Shown: positions 6,146 to 13,363 of the stretch, in pieces
Layout of the letters: every line of letters starts with the position of its first letter
How positions within the stretch are numbered: the first letter of the stretch is position 1
Source: a virus
Strand: one strand, 5' to 3'
Virus record (IMG/VR): IMGVR_UViG_3300036768_000752
Location: 1-34,766 of that record
Length of the DNA stretch: 34,766 nt
Made by a program: the position numbers and the translations under genes
Notes under the pieces: generated by a model
The model's database searches: none
Told to the model about the DNA's origin: nothing
The model's input: only the letters and a program-made list of their open reading frames with translations

Positions 6146-6663
6146 TGGTGGAGCTTGACCCGGCAGGCATGCGTGCGGGAGGGATGCAGCGCGGCGGCAT
6201 CCGGTTGTCGTACGTTCGGGCGAAGCAGCGCGGCAAGCGCCGGCTGCAGCTCGTGGTGCCGGAGGCGCTGGTGGAGACGGTCCTCGGGGAGTGCGTTGAC
6301 GTGTCGGTGGGCCTGGACGGAACCGCGGACGCCGGGCTGCTTGTGCTGCGGCCGGGCAAGTCGCTGCGGCTGTGGGGGCGCACGCGGTCGCATGTCCGCG
6401 CCACGTGGTTGCCGAACATCGGGGACCTCGGGGAGAACATTCCATCGACCGAGTGCAAGTGGTGGACGGACGGAAAGGCTGTATGGATTGCAGTGCCCGG
6501 GGCGTTCCGGGCGCACCTGGAGCGCCTCGGCCAAGTCTTGGCCGTGTTGGCCATGAAAAGGAGGAAACGCGATGTCGCTCGGAGCCATCATCCTGTATCT
6601 AGCGTCGCTGTGGTTTGCCCAAGGTGTGGAGAGCGGATACCAGTCGGTGGTCCCGCAGAGTAA
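6142..6663 (+). CDS. Early protein with C-terminal zinc-like pair, unknown
   Basis: 173 residues from ATG 6142, overlapping the previous stop by 4 bases and preceded by GGGGAGGAG. The N-terminal half has strand-like segments (RRLQLVVPEALVETVL, VDVSVGLDGTADAGLLVLRPG) and a middle WGRTRSHVRATWLP. The C-terminus contains CPRCGERIP, half of a zinc ribbon. The last 92 bases also encode the start of another reading frame (6572) with its own ribosome site. The distal residues may therefore be less constrained, or the gene really overlaps. Function unknown. Confidence 0.55.
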   Translation: MMVELDPAGMRAGGMQRGGIRLSYVRAKQRGKRRLQLVVPEALVETVLGECVDVSVGLDGTADAGLLVLRPGKSLRLWGRTRSHVRATWLPNIGDLGENIPSTECKWWTDGKAVWIAVPGAFRAHLERLGQVLAVLAMKRRKRDVARSHHPVSSVAVVCPRCGERIPVGGPAE

Positions 6664-6865
6664 CTGCCAGCTGGTGGCGCCGCCTGATGGGTGGCTGTGC
6701 ACGGTGTACACCCCCAGGCGCCGCCTGCGGAGAGAGCCCGCCCGGCACCCACGCCGCTACCTTCGGCGCGGCGTGGCTCCCGATGTTGAGTGTCCAGAGT
6801 GCCCGGGTTACGGAGGTCCCGACCTGGACACGCCCTGGGCGAACAGCGAATGGAGGAACGACTAA
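6572..6865 (+). CDS. Small putative secreted or membrane protein, overlapping frame
   Basis: 97 residues from ATG 6572, preceded by an excellent AAAAGGAGGAAA site. The N-terminus MSLGAIILYLASLWFAQGVESG reads as a signal peptide or single membrane segment. The remainder is rich in Arg and Pro with cysteine pairs (NCQLVAPPDGWLC and ECPEC). It overlaps the 3' end of the preceding gene by 92 bases in a different frame, and the downstream nuclease gene starts 1 base after its stop region. The strong ribosome site and spacing support it; function unknown. Confidence 0.5.
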   Translation: MSLGAIILYLASLWFAQGVESGYQSVVPQSNCQLVAPPDGWLCTVYTPRRRLRREPARHPRRYLRRGVAPDVECPECPGYGGPDLDTPWANSEWRND

Positions 6866-6866
6866 C

Positions 6867-7250
6867 ATGGGCTTGGGCACTCGAATCAAGCTGGCAGTTC
6901 CGGCCTACAAGTCGAAGCTTGAGGAAGCGTGGGCGCTCGAGCTGGAAAAGCTCCGCGCTGCCGGTGAAGTGGTCCTGTGGCGATACGAGGCGATGGCACT
7001 GCGAATCGGCCCGGACTGCGTCTGGTGGCCCGACTTCGTGGCGCTCCGACGCGACGGGCAGATGGTGGTCTACGAGGTGAAGGGGCGACGGCGTGACGAT
7101 GGAATGGCCAAGCTGAAGGTGGCTGCTCAGCAATGGCCGGAGCTGCGGGTGTACCTAGTGACGCGGGATGGAGGCTCGCGTGGCGCGTGGAAGGTCGAGC
7201 AAGTGGTGCCGCACGGCATGGCCTGGCCCCCTGGGAGACTGGAGCGGTAA
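6867..7250 (+). CDS. DUF1064-type PD-(D/E)XK nuclease (Holliday-junction-resolvase-like)
   Basis: 127 residues. It begins with YKSKLEEAWALELEKL (the family's SK-E helix), followed by VLWRYEAMALRI, WWPDFVAL (catalytic Asp) and MVVYEVKGRRR (Glu-x-Lys motif), then a Lys-containing helix. This order and length match DUF1064 proteins of phages, predicted endonucleases related to archaeal-type resolvases. Likely role: branch resolution or DNA processing before packaging. The ribosome site is moderate (TGGAGGAACG). Its 3' end overlaps the next gene by about 70 bases. Confidence 0.8.
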   Translation: MGLGTRIKLAVPAYKSKLEEAWALELEKLRAAGEVVLWRYEAMALRIGPDCVWWPDFVALRRDGQMVVYEVKGRRRDDGMAKLKVAAQQWPELRVYLVTRDGGSRGAWKVEQVVPHGMAWPPGRLER

Positions 7251-8007
7251 GCGGTACTGGCTGCGGGACCCAGCGTTGCTTGCCGTGCTCGGTCCCTGGG
7301 ACGCTGCGGCCCCACTTCGGCGCCGGCGGTGGCTGCTGCGCGCGTGGCTAAAAAGGGCCGCGACCTCCAGGCTGTGGACCGTCCGAAAGGCCGCGGCGTA
7401 CTTCGCCGGGGTCTCGCGGCGCGAGGTTGCTGCCATGCTGGGGATGTCAGAGCGGACGGTCAAGCGGTGGATGCTCGGGCATGACGTTCCTGGCGGGGAG
7501 CGGGTGGAGGAGGCGCTGGTGGAGATGGCGTCCGAGGAGCTCGACGGACACGTTGACCTACTTCGAGCTGGCATCGTAGGCAGCACGATGGCCCCGCTGC
7601 TGAGCTTGACGGCGGTCTACGGTCTTTCGGAGCGGCGAAGTCTAGCGGTCGCGGTCATGGGGGAGCGGGAGTACAAGCGTCTCACGTCGGGGAAGCACAG
7701 TCCGAAGCTGCCAGTCTTGCGGACAGTACGCGACATCCTGGGCCTGCCAGTGTGCCGACTGGTCACGACGGTCTACGACCTTCCCGTCGGCGTGGCGGCT
7801 GCGGCGTTCGCATGCGGGCTGCTGACCGAACGTGAGGCGGCGGGCTTCCTTGGGGTTGACGTGGAGTGGCTGCAGAGGAAGCGGGAGGCGGGCCATGGAC
7901 CCGCCTGGGTCGGCACGCCGACAGGGCCGAAGTACTGGGCAGGCGACGTGCTGCGATGGGTGCGGGCGCGCACTATAAGCCTTGACAAAAGCGACATGCA
8001 GGGTTAG
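7180..8007 (+). CDS. Two-domain DNA-binding protein (HTH plus MerR/excisionase-like HTH)
   Basis: 275 residues from GTG 7180, chosen because GGAGG sits 5 bases upstream; ATG 7168 would add four residues. A first helix-turn-helix lies near residue 80-100 (SRREVAAMLGMSERTVKRWMLG). The C-terminal 50 residues (LLTEREAAGFLGVDVEWLQRKREAG ... YWAGDVLRWVRAR) look like a MerR/excisionase winged helix. The middle is helical. Probable role: transcriptional regulator at the early/late boundary, since the gene ends exactly where a TTGACA promoter begins. No activator domain is recognised. It could alternatively be a terminase-like or partition DNA-binding factor. Confidence 0.6.
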   Translation: MARGRSSKWCRTAWPGPLGDWSGKRYWLRDPALLAVLGPWDAAAPLRRRRWLLRAWLKRAATSRLWTVRKAAAYFAGVSRREVAAMLGMSERTVKRWMLGHDVPGGERVEEALVEMASEELDGHVDLLRAGIVGSTMAPLLSLTAVYGLSERRSLAVAVMGEREYKRLTSGKHSPKLPVLRTVRDILGLPVCRLVTTVYDLPVGVAAAAFACGLLTEREAAGFLGVDVEWLQRKREAGHGPAWVGTPTGPKYWAGDVLRWVRARTISLDKSDMQG

Positions 8008-8010
8008 ATT
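7982..8010 (+). promoter_or_regulatory. TTGACA-N17-TAGATT promoter, likely giving a leaderless transcript
   Basis: A perfect -35 (TTGACA, 7982-7987), 17-base spacer, and -10 TAGATT (8005-8010, 4/6 to consensus). Transcription would begin about 7 bases downstream, which is the ATG at 8017. No Shine-Dalgarno sequence precedes that ATG, unlike nearly every other gene here. Likely start of the middle/late operon. Confidence 0.6.
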
Positions 8011-8016
8011 GTTGGC

Positions 8017-8694
8017 ATGATGATGGCGAAGCAGATGTCGCTGTTTGATGCCCCCCAAGATGGGGGGCAGTACAGCGAGTCTGCGTGGAAAAGTCTAGTC
8101 GTGAAGGCCATCCGCATAGGGTGGCCTTCCGCCGTTTATGCCGCCGAGAAGGAGCTCGGCAGGTCCAAGGTGTCCGGGGTGGTGTGGGTGCAGGTGTGGG
8201 AGGACATTTTCCCGGCCCCGGAGGACCTGCCGGAGCTTTCGGCCGCCATCTCCGCCGGCGACTGGGACGCGGTCTGCCGGTGGGAGACGCATCACGGGCG
8301 GCAGGGCATCACGGACAGGTGGTTCTCGTTCAAGGAGTGGGGGTTGAACGAGGCCGCGCTCCGTCCTGAGATTATCCGGTCCGTGATGCGCGACTCCTAC
8401 GGCGTCACGGTGATGCCGCCGCGCGGCTTGCACTGCGCAGCAATCTGGCTGCGCATGGAAGATGAGCTGCGCGGCACGGGCCGGAAGCGTGAGGTGCTGG
8501 AGGTGGAGTTCGACGGCAGAATCCCCACCGCCGTCCTGGACCTGCACACGTACGAGCGCGTGTGCGTGGTGTCCATGCTCTCCGGTCTGTGGGAGCGGCA
8601 CGTGGAGCTGGCCAACTTCGTTCAGAGGTGGGGATGGCGTCCCGTGTGGGATGCCATGCTTGCCGGCTTGATTACCCTGCCAAAGATGAAGTAA
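8017..8694 (+). CDS. Unknown protein with N-terminal sliding-clamp-binding motif
   Basis: 225 residues starting with three Met codons. Residues 6-11 read QMSLFD, very close to the bacterial beta-clamp-binding consensus QL(S/D)LF, placed at the N-terminus where it would be accessible. The body (SLVVKAIRIGWPSAVYAAEKELGRSK, IFPAPEDLPELSAAISAGDWDAV) is helical; a resemblance to the C-terminal part of clamp-loader/MgsA-like proteins is only a weak impression. No nucleotide-binding loop is present. Inference: it contacts the host DnaN to act on phage replication or repair. It begins directly at the predicted transcription start. Confidence 0.6.
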   Translation: MMMAKQMSLFDAPQDGGQYSESAWKSLVVKAIRIGWPSAVYAAEKELGRSKVSGVVWVQVWEDIFPAPEDLPELSAAISAGDWDAVCRWETHHGRQGITDRWFSFKEWGLNEAALRPEIIRSVMRDSYGVTVMPPRGLHCAAIWLRMEDELRGTGRKREVLEVEFDGRIPTAVLDLHTYERVCVVSMLSGLWERHVELANFVQRWGWRPVWDAMLAGLITLPKMK

Positions 8695-8713
8695 TGTGTC
8701 CCGGGAGGGCCGT

Positions 8714-9322
8714 ATGGAGGTCCGAGTCCTGGGATTACAGTATGTGAAGCGTGAAGACCTCGTGCCGATGGCGCGGAACGTCCGGCGCCACGGCTCGGTC
8801 CAGCGTCGGCGGTTCCGGGGCCTGCTAGAGCGCTTCGGCTTCGCTGGAGCGCTGCTTGGGGCGAGGCGGGCGGATGGAAAGGTCCAAATCCTTGATGGCC
8901 ACATGCGCCTCGAGGAGGCGGCCCTTGAGGAGTATCCCGTCGTGCTTGTGGACCTCCCAGAGAGCGACTGGGCGGAGTTCTCGGCCGCGGTTGACCGCAT
9001 TACGGCACAAGCCGACTGTGACAACGACGCGCTAGCGGAGATGTACGAGCAGATGAGCGACGCCGTCAAGGCCCTGTTCAGCGAACTGGAGGCGCGGTGC
9101 GCTGAGCTGGCGAAGTCGGAGAAGCCGAAGTACGAGTTGGTGCCGGAGTGGGATGAACACTATGACGCTGTGCTCGTGTTTTGCAGGACGCAGGCTGAGT
9201 GGGCCTGGCTGCAGACGGTCTTGGGCCTGGAGAGGCGGGAGGACCGCTGGGGAAACGTGGGCATCACGCGGGTGATTACCTGCCCGGAGTTCAAGGCGAA
9301 GTGGGAGGCTCGCGGTGCCTGA
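8714..9322 (+). CDS. ParB/sulfiredoxin-fold protein
   Basis: 202 residues from ATG 8714 (GGGAGGG 5 bases upstream; a GTG at 8696 is less likely). The ParB N-terminal-type domain is seen in LVPMARNVRRHG, FGFAGALLGARRADGKVQILDGHMRLEEAALE and YPVVLVDLPE. GHMRLEEA corresponds to the GxxR box that binds CTP or has nuclease/phosphotransfer roles in related proteins. The second half is helical and lacks the ParB centromere-binding HTH, so plasmid partition is unlikely. Phage members often lie beside DNA-modification or terminase genes, as here. It overlaps the following gene by 8 bases. Confidence 0.75.
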   Translation: MEVRVLGLQYVKREDLVPMARNVRRHGSVQRRRFRGLLERFGFAGALLGARRADGKVQILDGHMRLEEAALEEYPVVLVDLPESDWAEFSAAVDRITAQADCDNDALAEMYEQMSDAVKALFSELEARCAELAKSEKPKYELVPEWDEHYDAVLVFCRTQAEWAWLQTVLGLERREDRWGNVGITRVITCPEFKAKWEARGA

Positions 9323-10112
9323 TGCGAAGGTGAAGATCGTGGTGGTGTCCCACAAGCGCTGGGACACCATCAGCACCCACCGGATAGTGGCCGTGGACTG
9401 CGTGTGCGTGCCGAAAAGCCAGGCCCCGCTGTACCGCGAGCGGCTTGGGGACACGGTGGAGGTGGTGGAGCGGCCGGATGAAGTGCGCGGGGTCTGGAGC
9501 ACAAGAAGCTGGGTGATGCGGCACTTTGGTGGCGTCTTCATGTTAGACGACGATTTGCAGCGCATGGTACGGCTGTGGAACCGCGAGAAGAACTCCCGCA
9601 GCATGCAGCTGTCACCCACGGAGGCGCGGAACGTCATTCTTTCCTCGGCAGACACGTGCAAAGAGCTAGGCGCCTACCTGTACGGGTATCTGCCGTTCAC
9701 CTCCTTTGTTGCGTCGCCGCACCTGCGGCCTTTTGGATTTGTCGGGACCATCATGGGCGGAGCGATGGGCATCTTGCCGGGGTCGCGCCTGTACCTGCCG
9801 GAGGGGCTTTTCTGCTCAGGCGAGGACGCGTGGCTGTGCCTGCTGAATGCCTTCTATCACCGGTACTGCTGGATTGACAAGCGATTCGGCGTGGCTTTCG
9901 CGAAAAGTGGAGCAAACCCGGGCGGGCACATGGAGTTCCGAGGTCTTGGTGATGGAGAAAACGATGGAGCGAAGCTGCTACGCGAGGCGTTCGGCAACGC
10001 GGTGCAGCTGCACTTCGGCGGGAAGTTTCCGGATGCGAAGGTGTGCGGCCGCAACCCGCGGCGGTATACCAAGTTCATCAGGTGGCGGCTGAAGATTCCT
10101 TGGGGGGCGTAG
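9315..10112 (+). CDS. GT-A-fold glycosyltransferase-like protein (TAGT-like)
   Basis: 265 residues from GTG 9315. The N-terminal strand KIVVVSHKR, then ERPDEVRGVWSTRSWVMRHF and the acidic triplet FMLDDDLQRM (Asp78-80), fit a GT-A nucleotide-sugar fold with a DxD metal motif. Later GTIMGGAMGIL and CSGEDAWLCLL fit acceptor-site and catalytic-acid positions. This pattern recalls TAGT proteins, glycosyltransferases predicted to modify hypermodified phage DNA bases and often found with ParB-fold genes. No TET/JBP oxygenase or base-modifying gene is visible here, so the acceptor is unknown; a protein acceptor is possible. Confidence 0.65.
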   Translation: MPDAKVKIVVVSHKRWDTISTHRIVAVDCVCVPKSQAPLYRERLGDTVEVVERPDEVRGVWSTRSWVMRHFGGVFMLDDDLQRMVRLWNREKNSRSMQLSPTEARNVILSSADTCKELGAYLYGYLPFTSFVASPHLRPFGFVGTIMGGAMGILPGSRLYLPEGLFCSGEDAWLCLLNAFYHRYCWIDKRFGVAFAKSGANPGGHMEFRGLGDGENDGAKLLREAFGNAVQLHFGGKFPDAKVCGRNPRRYTKFIRWRLKIPWGA

Positions 10113-10121
10113 GAGGGCGCC

Positions 10122-10562
10122 GTGCGAGTCCCGAAAAAGCGCTGGGACGCGTTTGTGCGAGCCATCGAGATGGGGCTGCCGCCGGCACGTGCTGCCGCTA
10201 TAGCTGGGCTGCCGAGAGGCGTCCCGGGGCGCGTACGGACCCTGGCGGCCGCTGCACGGGAGGCGATGGAGACGGGGGCGCCTGTGACGAAGGAAATGGC
10301 GAAAGCGCTGCGCCTCGCCGACGCTTGGGAGGCGGCGGAGGCGAAGTGCGTCAGGGACGCCATCACCATGCTCCGGGCTCACGCGCTCAACGGGGCATGG
10401 CAAGCCGTCGCCTGGCTGCTGGAACGCCGCTGGCCTGACGAGTGGGCACAGCGAACCCAGTGGCATGTTGACCTTTCCGACCTCCGGCTGGAGGCGCTGT
10501 CGGATGAAGAAGTCGAGCGCCTTGGCAGGCTGCTGGGCCTCCGCAACCTGTCCCAGAAGTGA
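10122..10562 (+). CDS. terS: Terminase small subunit
   Basis: 146 residues from GTG 10122. The N-terminal part (WDAFVRAIEMGLPPARAAAIAGLPRGVPGRVRTL) is a helix-turn-helix typical of small terminases, followed by a helical oligomerisation region and a C-terminal EVERLGRLLGL tail. The subunit recognises the packaging site on phage DNA and stimulates the large subunit. The stop overlaps the next start by 4 bases (GTGA), giving a tightly coupled terS-terL pair. Identification rests on position plus the HTH. Confidence 0.75.
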   Translation: MRVPKKRWDAFVRAIEMGLPPARAAAIAGLPRGVPGRVRTLAAAAREAMETGAPVTKEMAKALRLADAWEAAEAKCVRDAITMLRAHALNGAWQAVAWLLERRWPDEWAQRTQWHVDLSDLRLEALSDEEVERLGRLLGLRNLSQK

Positions 10563-11890
10563 CCGTGCGCCGAGCGGAGGTTGCCGAAGCAATCGCCCGC
10601 GAGCTCAGGTACAGGAGCCTGCGACGCCTGCCGCTGCTGGAGTTTGTGCCGCAGGCGTCCCCTCACCTTGACCCACCGAAGCATCTTGGCCCAGTAGCCG
10701 AAGTGTTCGAGCGTGCGTGGCAGCAGGAGGTGCGGGTGGTGGTCACCTGCCCTCCGCAGCACGGAAAGACGATGTTGGCCTTGCACGCGCTGGTGTGGGG
10801 TCTAGCGCGCCACCCGGAAAGGCGGAATGCCTACGTTTCCTACTCGTGGGACGCCGTGCTGGAAAAAATGAGGATTGCGCGGCGCATCGCGGAGTCGGCC
10901 TGTCTCCCAGTGACCGAAGGAACGCTGTCCCATTGGGTCACCAGGGCTGGCGGTGGCCTGTGGGCGACAGGCATCGGTGGGCCTCTTACTGGCCGAGCGG
11001 TTGACGGCGTGCTGGTCTTGGATGACTACGTGAAGGGGCGAAGCGACGCGGACTCAGCCACCCACAGGACGGCAGTAAGCGATTGGTGGCGGTCAGTAGC
11101 CATGACGCGACTCCACCCAGGGGCCTCTGCAATCATCATCTGCACCAGGTGGCACCCAGACGACCTCGCTGGGGAGCTGATACGTGCCGGCTGGGAGGTG
11201 GTGGCGCTGCCGGCCATCAAGGAGGACGGCACGCCTCTGTGGCCAGAGCGGCGCCCGATGGACTTTTTACGGGCCCAGCGTGAAGCAGTTGGGGAGCGCG
11301 ACTGGTGGGCGTTGTACATGTGCTCCCCACGGCCGAGGGAGGGGCAGTTGTTCGGGCCTCCGAGCTTCTACGCCGAACCGCCGAGGAAGGGTAGAGTCGC
11401 CATCGGAGTGGACTTCGCTTACACCTCACGAGCGCAATCGGACTACAACGCGGCGGTGGTGCTCATGGCGTCCGAGGGAAACGGCTACGTGCTGGAGGTT
11501 GTTCGGGAGCGGTGCAGCGCGCCTGAATGGGTGCAGCGCCTCAAAGGCATACAGGCGCGGTACCCGCACGCCACCATGGCCAGCATCATCGGGGGCAGCG
11601 AGCGCGGGGTGGTGGACCTCATGGCGTCGCTCGGTCTGAAGGTGCGGGCCACCATCGCCACCCAGGACAAGTACCTTAGGGCGCAGCGGACCGCCGCGGC
11701 ATGGAACTCCGGACGCCTGCTAGTCCCCCAGACCGCGCCGTGGCTGTCAACGTTTCTCCGGGAGCTGGAGGAGTTCACCGGCACCGGTGACGAACATGAC
11801 GACATGGTGGACGCCCTGGTTTCGGCGTGGGAGGCTACGTCAACTGGGCCAGTAGCCGTCGCGGTGACCGGGAAAACGACCTGGAGTTGA
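10559..11890 (+). CDS. terL: Terminase large subunit
   Basis: 443 residues from GTG 10559. Walker A VTCPPQHGKTM (about 62-72), Walker B VLVLDD (151-156) and a coupling motif IICTRWHPDD (193-202) form the packaging ATPase. The C-terminal RNase H-like nuclease shows IGVDFAY (Asp285) and a terminal DEHDDMVDAL with the last catalytic acids. Length is normal for this Mu/T4-related terminase family. It packages DNA into the prohead through the portal encoded next. Confidence 0.95.
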   Translation: MTVRRAEVAEAIARELRYRSLRRLPLLEFVPQASPHLDPPKHLGPVAEVFERAWQQEVRVVVTCPPQHGKTMLALHALVWGLARHPERRNAYVSYSWDAVLEKMRIARRIAESACLPVTEGTLSHWVTRAGGGLWATGIGGPLTGRAVDGVLVLDDYVKGRSDADSATHRTAVSDWWRSVAMTRLHPGASAIIICTRWHPDDLAGELIRAGWEVVALPAIKEDGTPLWPERRPMDFLRAQREAVGERDWWALYMCSPRPREGQLFGPPSFYAEPPRKGRVAIGVDFAYTSRAQSDYNAAVVLMASEGNGYVLEVVRERCSAPEWVQRLKGIQARYPHATMASIIGGSERGVVDLMASLGLKVRATIATQDKYLRAQRTAAAWNSGRLLVPQTAPWLSTFLRELEEFTGTGDEHDDMVDALVSAWEATSTGPVAVAVTGKTTWS

Positions 11891-11914
11891 CACGGCACGA
11901 GCGCGTGCCATCAT
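11887..11914 (+). promoter_or_regulatory. Possible promoter with internal hairpin, leaderless portal transcript
   Basis: TTGACA (11887-11892), 16 bases, then CATCAT (11909-11914, 4/6 to TATAAT). The spacer is almost entirely a GGCACG/CGTGCC hairpin. Transcription would start close to the GTG at 11921, which lacks a good ribosome site. The weaker -10 makes this less certain than the 7982 promoter. Confidence 0.35.
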
Positions 11915-11920
11915 AGAGGC

Positions 11921-13363
11921 GTGAGCGCCGAGCCGCTGGCTGCCGGTATCCCGTGGCAACAGAAAGTCCGGGCCTACGAGTCCCCGGTGACGCCGGAGGT
12001 AGCTGCGTGGGCCGTCCAGGCGGCCTCGCAGGACTCCAGGTACGTCCGGCGTCTGTACGAGACGATGTTGTCTTCGGACGCGGAGTTGGCGGCGGCCGTA
12101 TCGCTGCGCGTGTCCTCCATGCTGAATGCGGAGTGGACCCTATCAGACCAATCGGGCAACGAGGTCCCCCTGCCGGACAAGTGGAGCCACGCCATGCGCC
12201 ACCTCGCCATGGCGCCGCTGCTAGGCTTCGCGGCAGTCGAAGTGGTCTGGGGAAAGAACTGGGTGCCGAAGGAGCTGGTGCCATGGCCCCACGCGGCCAT
12301 CTACGAGCGTGGCGGAACCATCTACCTAATCGTGTCGGGAGGCAGGGAGATAGAAGCCGCGAGCGTCTCGGACCGTCTGTGCCTTGTGCTTGCCGACCCA
12401 GTGGACCCATCCGGTGCTGCCATCCTGCGCCCCCTTGTGTCTGGCTGGCTTGAGCGGTTGTACCTGCGCCGGGACTGGCGCCGATACGTGGAGCGATACG
12501 CGGACCCGCTTGTGGTAGCCCGCCCGCCATCCGACGCCGGGGAGATGGACGGGGAGCATCCGGTGATGGCGCTGGCGCGCGCCATCGAGTCAGCGAAACG
12601 CTCGGGGTCCACCATCGCGGTCTCTGCGGGTACCGAGGTGGACGTGCTGTCTGACCAACGCGGTGACGCCACCGCGGCATTCGACGGGCTTTTGCGCCGC
12701 TCGCTTGAGGAGATGTACCGCGCAGTGCTAGGCGACGCCGAGGTGGCTCTCGGGGGGAGGTACGGCACCAAGGCGTCCACAGAGGTGCGTTACCGCCAGC
12801 TGGAGGCTGTTGCCGAGTCAGACTGCGCGTTGCTCCAGGAGGCGCTTCAGCGCCAGGTGTTCGACCGGGCCGGGTTGCGCCTGTCGTACAGCTGGAGCCG
12901 CGAACTCGGGGCGCTTGACAAGGCGAAGCTGTACGTAGCAGCTCAGCAGGCAGGAATCCCATTCGACCCGGTCGGCGCGGCGGAGGAGCTCGGGCTTGCG
13001 CTGCCGCAGCAAACGCAGGCGGCGGCGAGCCGGCAGTACCGGAAGTTGCACCAGCTGGCGCGAGGTTCGCGTCGCACGCAGAGCAGGCGCGTTCCTAGCA
13101 AGGAGCTTGAGGCGGCCACGGACGGGGCGTCCGCGATGCTCGGCGACCTCATGCGCGGCTGGGCTAGGTCCGTGGCCGCGCGGGCGGCGAAGGCTGGGAC
13201 GCCAGCGGAAGCTCTTGATGCGCTGAGACTTGAGCGCAAGGCGAACCCGAAGGTTGTGGAGGCGCTGGAACGAGTAGTCTGGCACGTCGCCGCTACAGCA
13301 GTACAGGACGCAGAGGCCGAGGTGCGAGAGGTCATGTCTCGGAGGCGGCCGGATGCCGGGTAG
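11921..13363 (+). CDS. Portal protein, DUF935 / Mu gp29-like
   Basis: 480 residues. The DUF935 signatures are visible: YVRRLYETMLSSDAELAAAVSLRVSSML near the N-terminus, a LLGFAAVEVVW segment, WLERLYLRRDWRRYVERYADPLVVARPP in the middle, GTEVDVLSD, and ALGGRYGTKASTEVRYRQLEAVAESD before the crown. This family forms the dodecameric ring through which DNA enters the head. The start GTG 11921 is used because no better in-frame start lies between it and the terminase stop; ribosome binding is weak. The 3' end overlaps the Mu F-like gene by 11 bases. Confidence 0.9.
   Translation: MSAEPLAAGIPWQQKVRAYESPVTPEVAAWAVQAASQDSRYVRRLYETMLSSDAELAAAVSLRVSSMLNAEWTLSDQSGNEVPLPDKWSHAMRHLAMAPLLGFAAVEVVWGKNWVPKELVPWPHAAIYERGGTIYLIVSGGREIEAASVSDRLCLVLADPVDPSGAAILRPLVSGWLERLYLRRDWRRYVERYADPLVVARPPSDAGEMDGEHPVMALARAIESAKRSGSTIAVSAGTEVDVLSDQRGDATAAFDGLLRRSLEEMYRAVLGDAEVALGGRYGTKASTEVRYRQLEAVAESDCALLQEALQRQVFDRAGLRLSYSWSRELGALDKAKLYVAAQQAGIPFDPVGAAEELGLALPQQTQAAASRQYRKLHQLARGSRRTQSRRVPSKELEAATDGASAMLGDLMRGWARSVAARAAKAGTPAEALDALRLERKANPKVVEALERVVWHVAATAVQDAEAEVREVMSRRRPDAG

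Noticed and set aside
1316-7981. Shared 12-mer GCACTATAAGCC before the 1346 and 7982 promoters
   Set aside because: In the first case it is coding sequence of C', the distances to the promoter elements differ, and a shared 12-mer is expected by chance in a sequence of this length.
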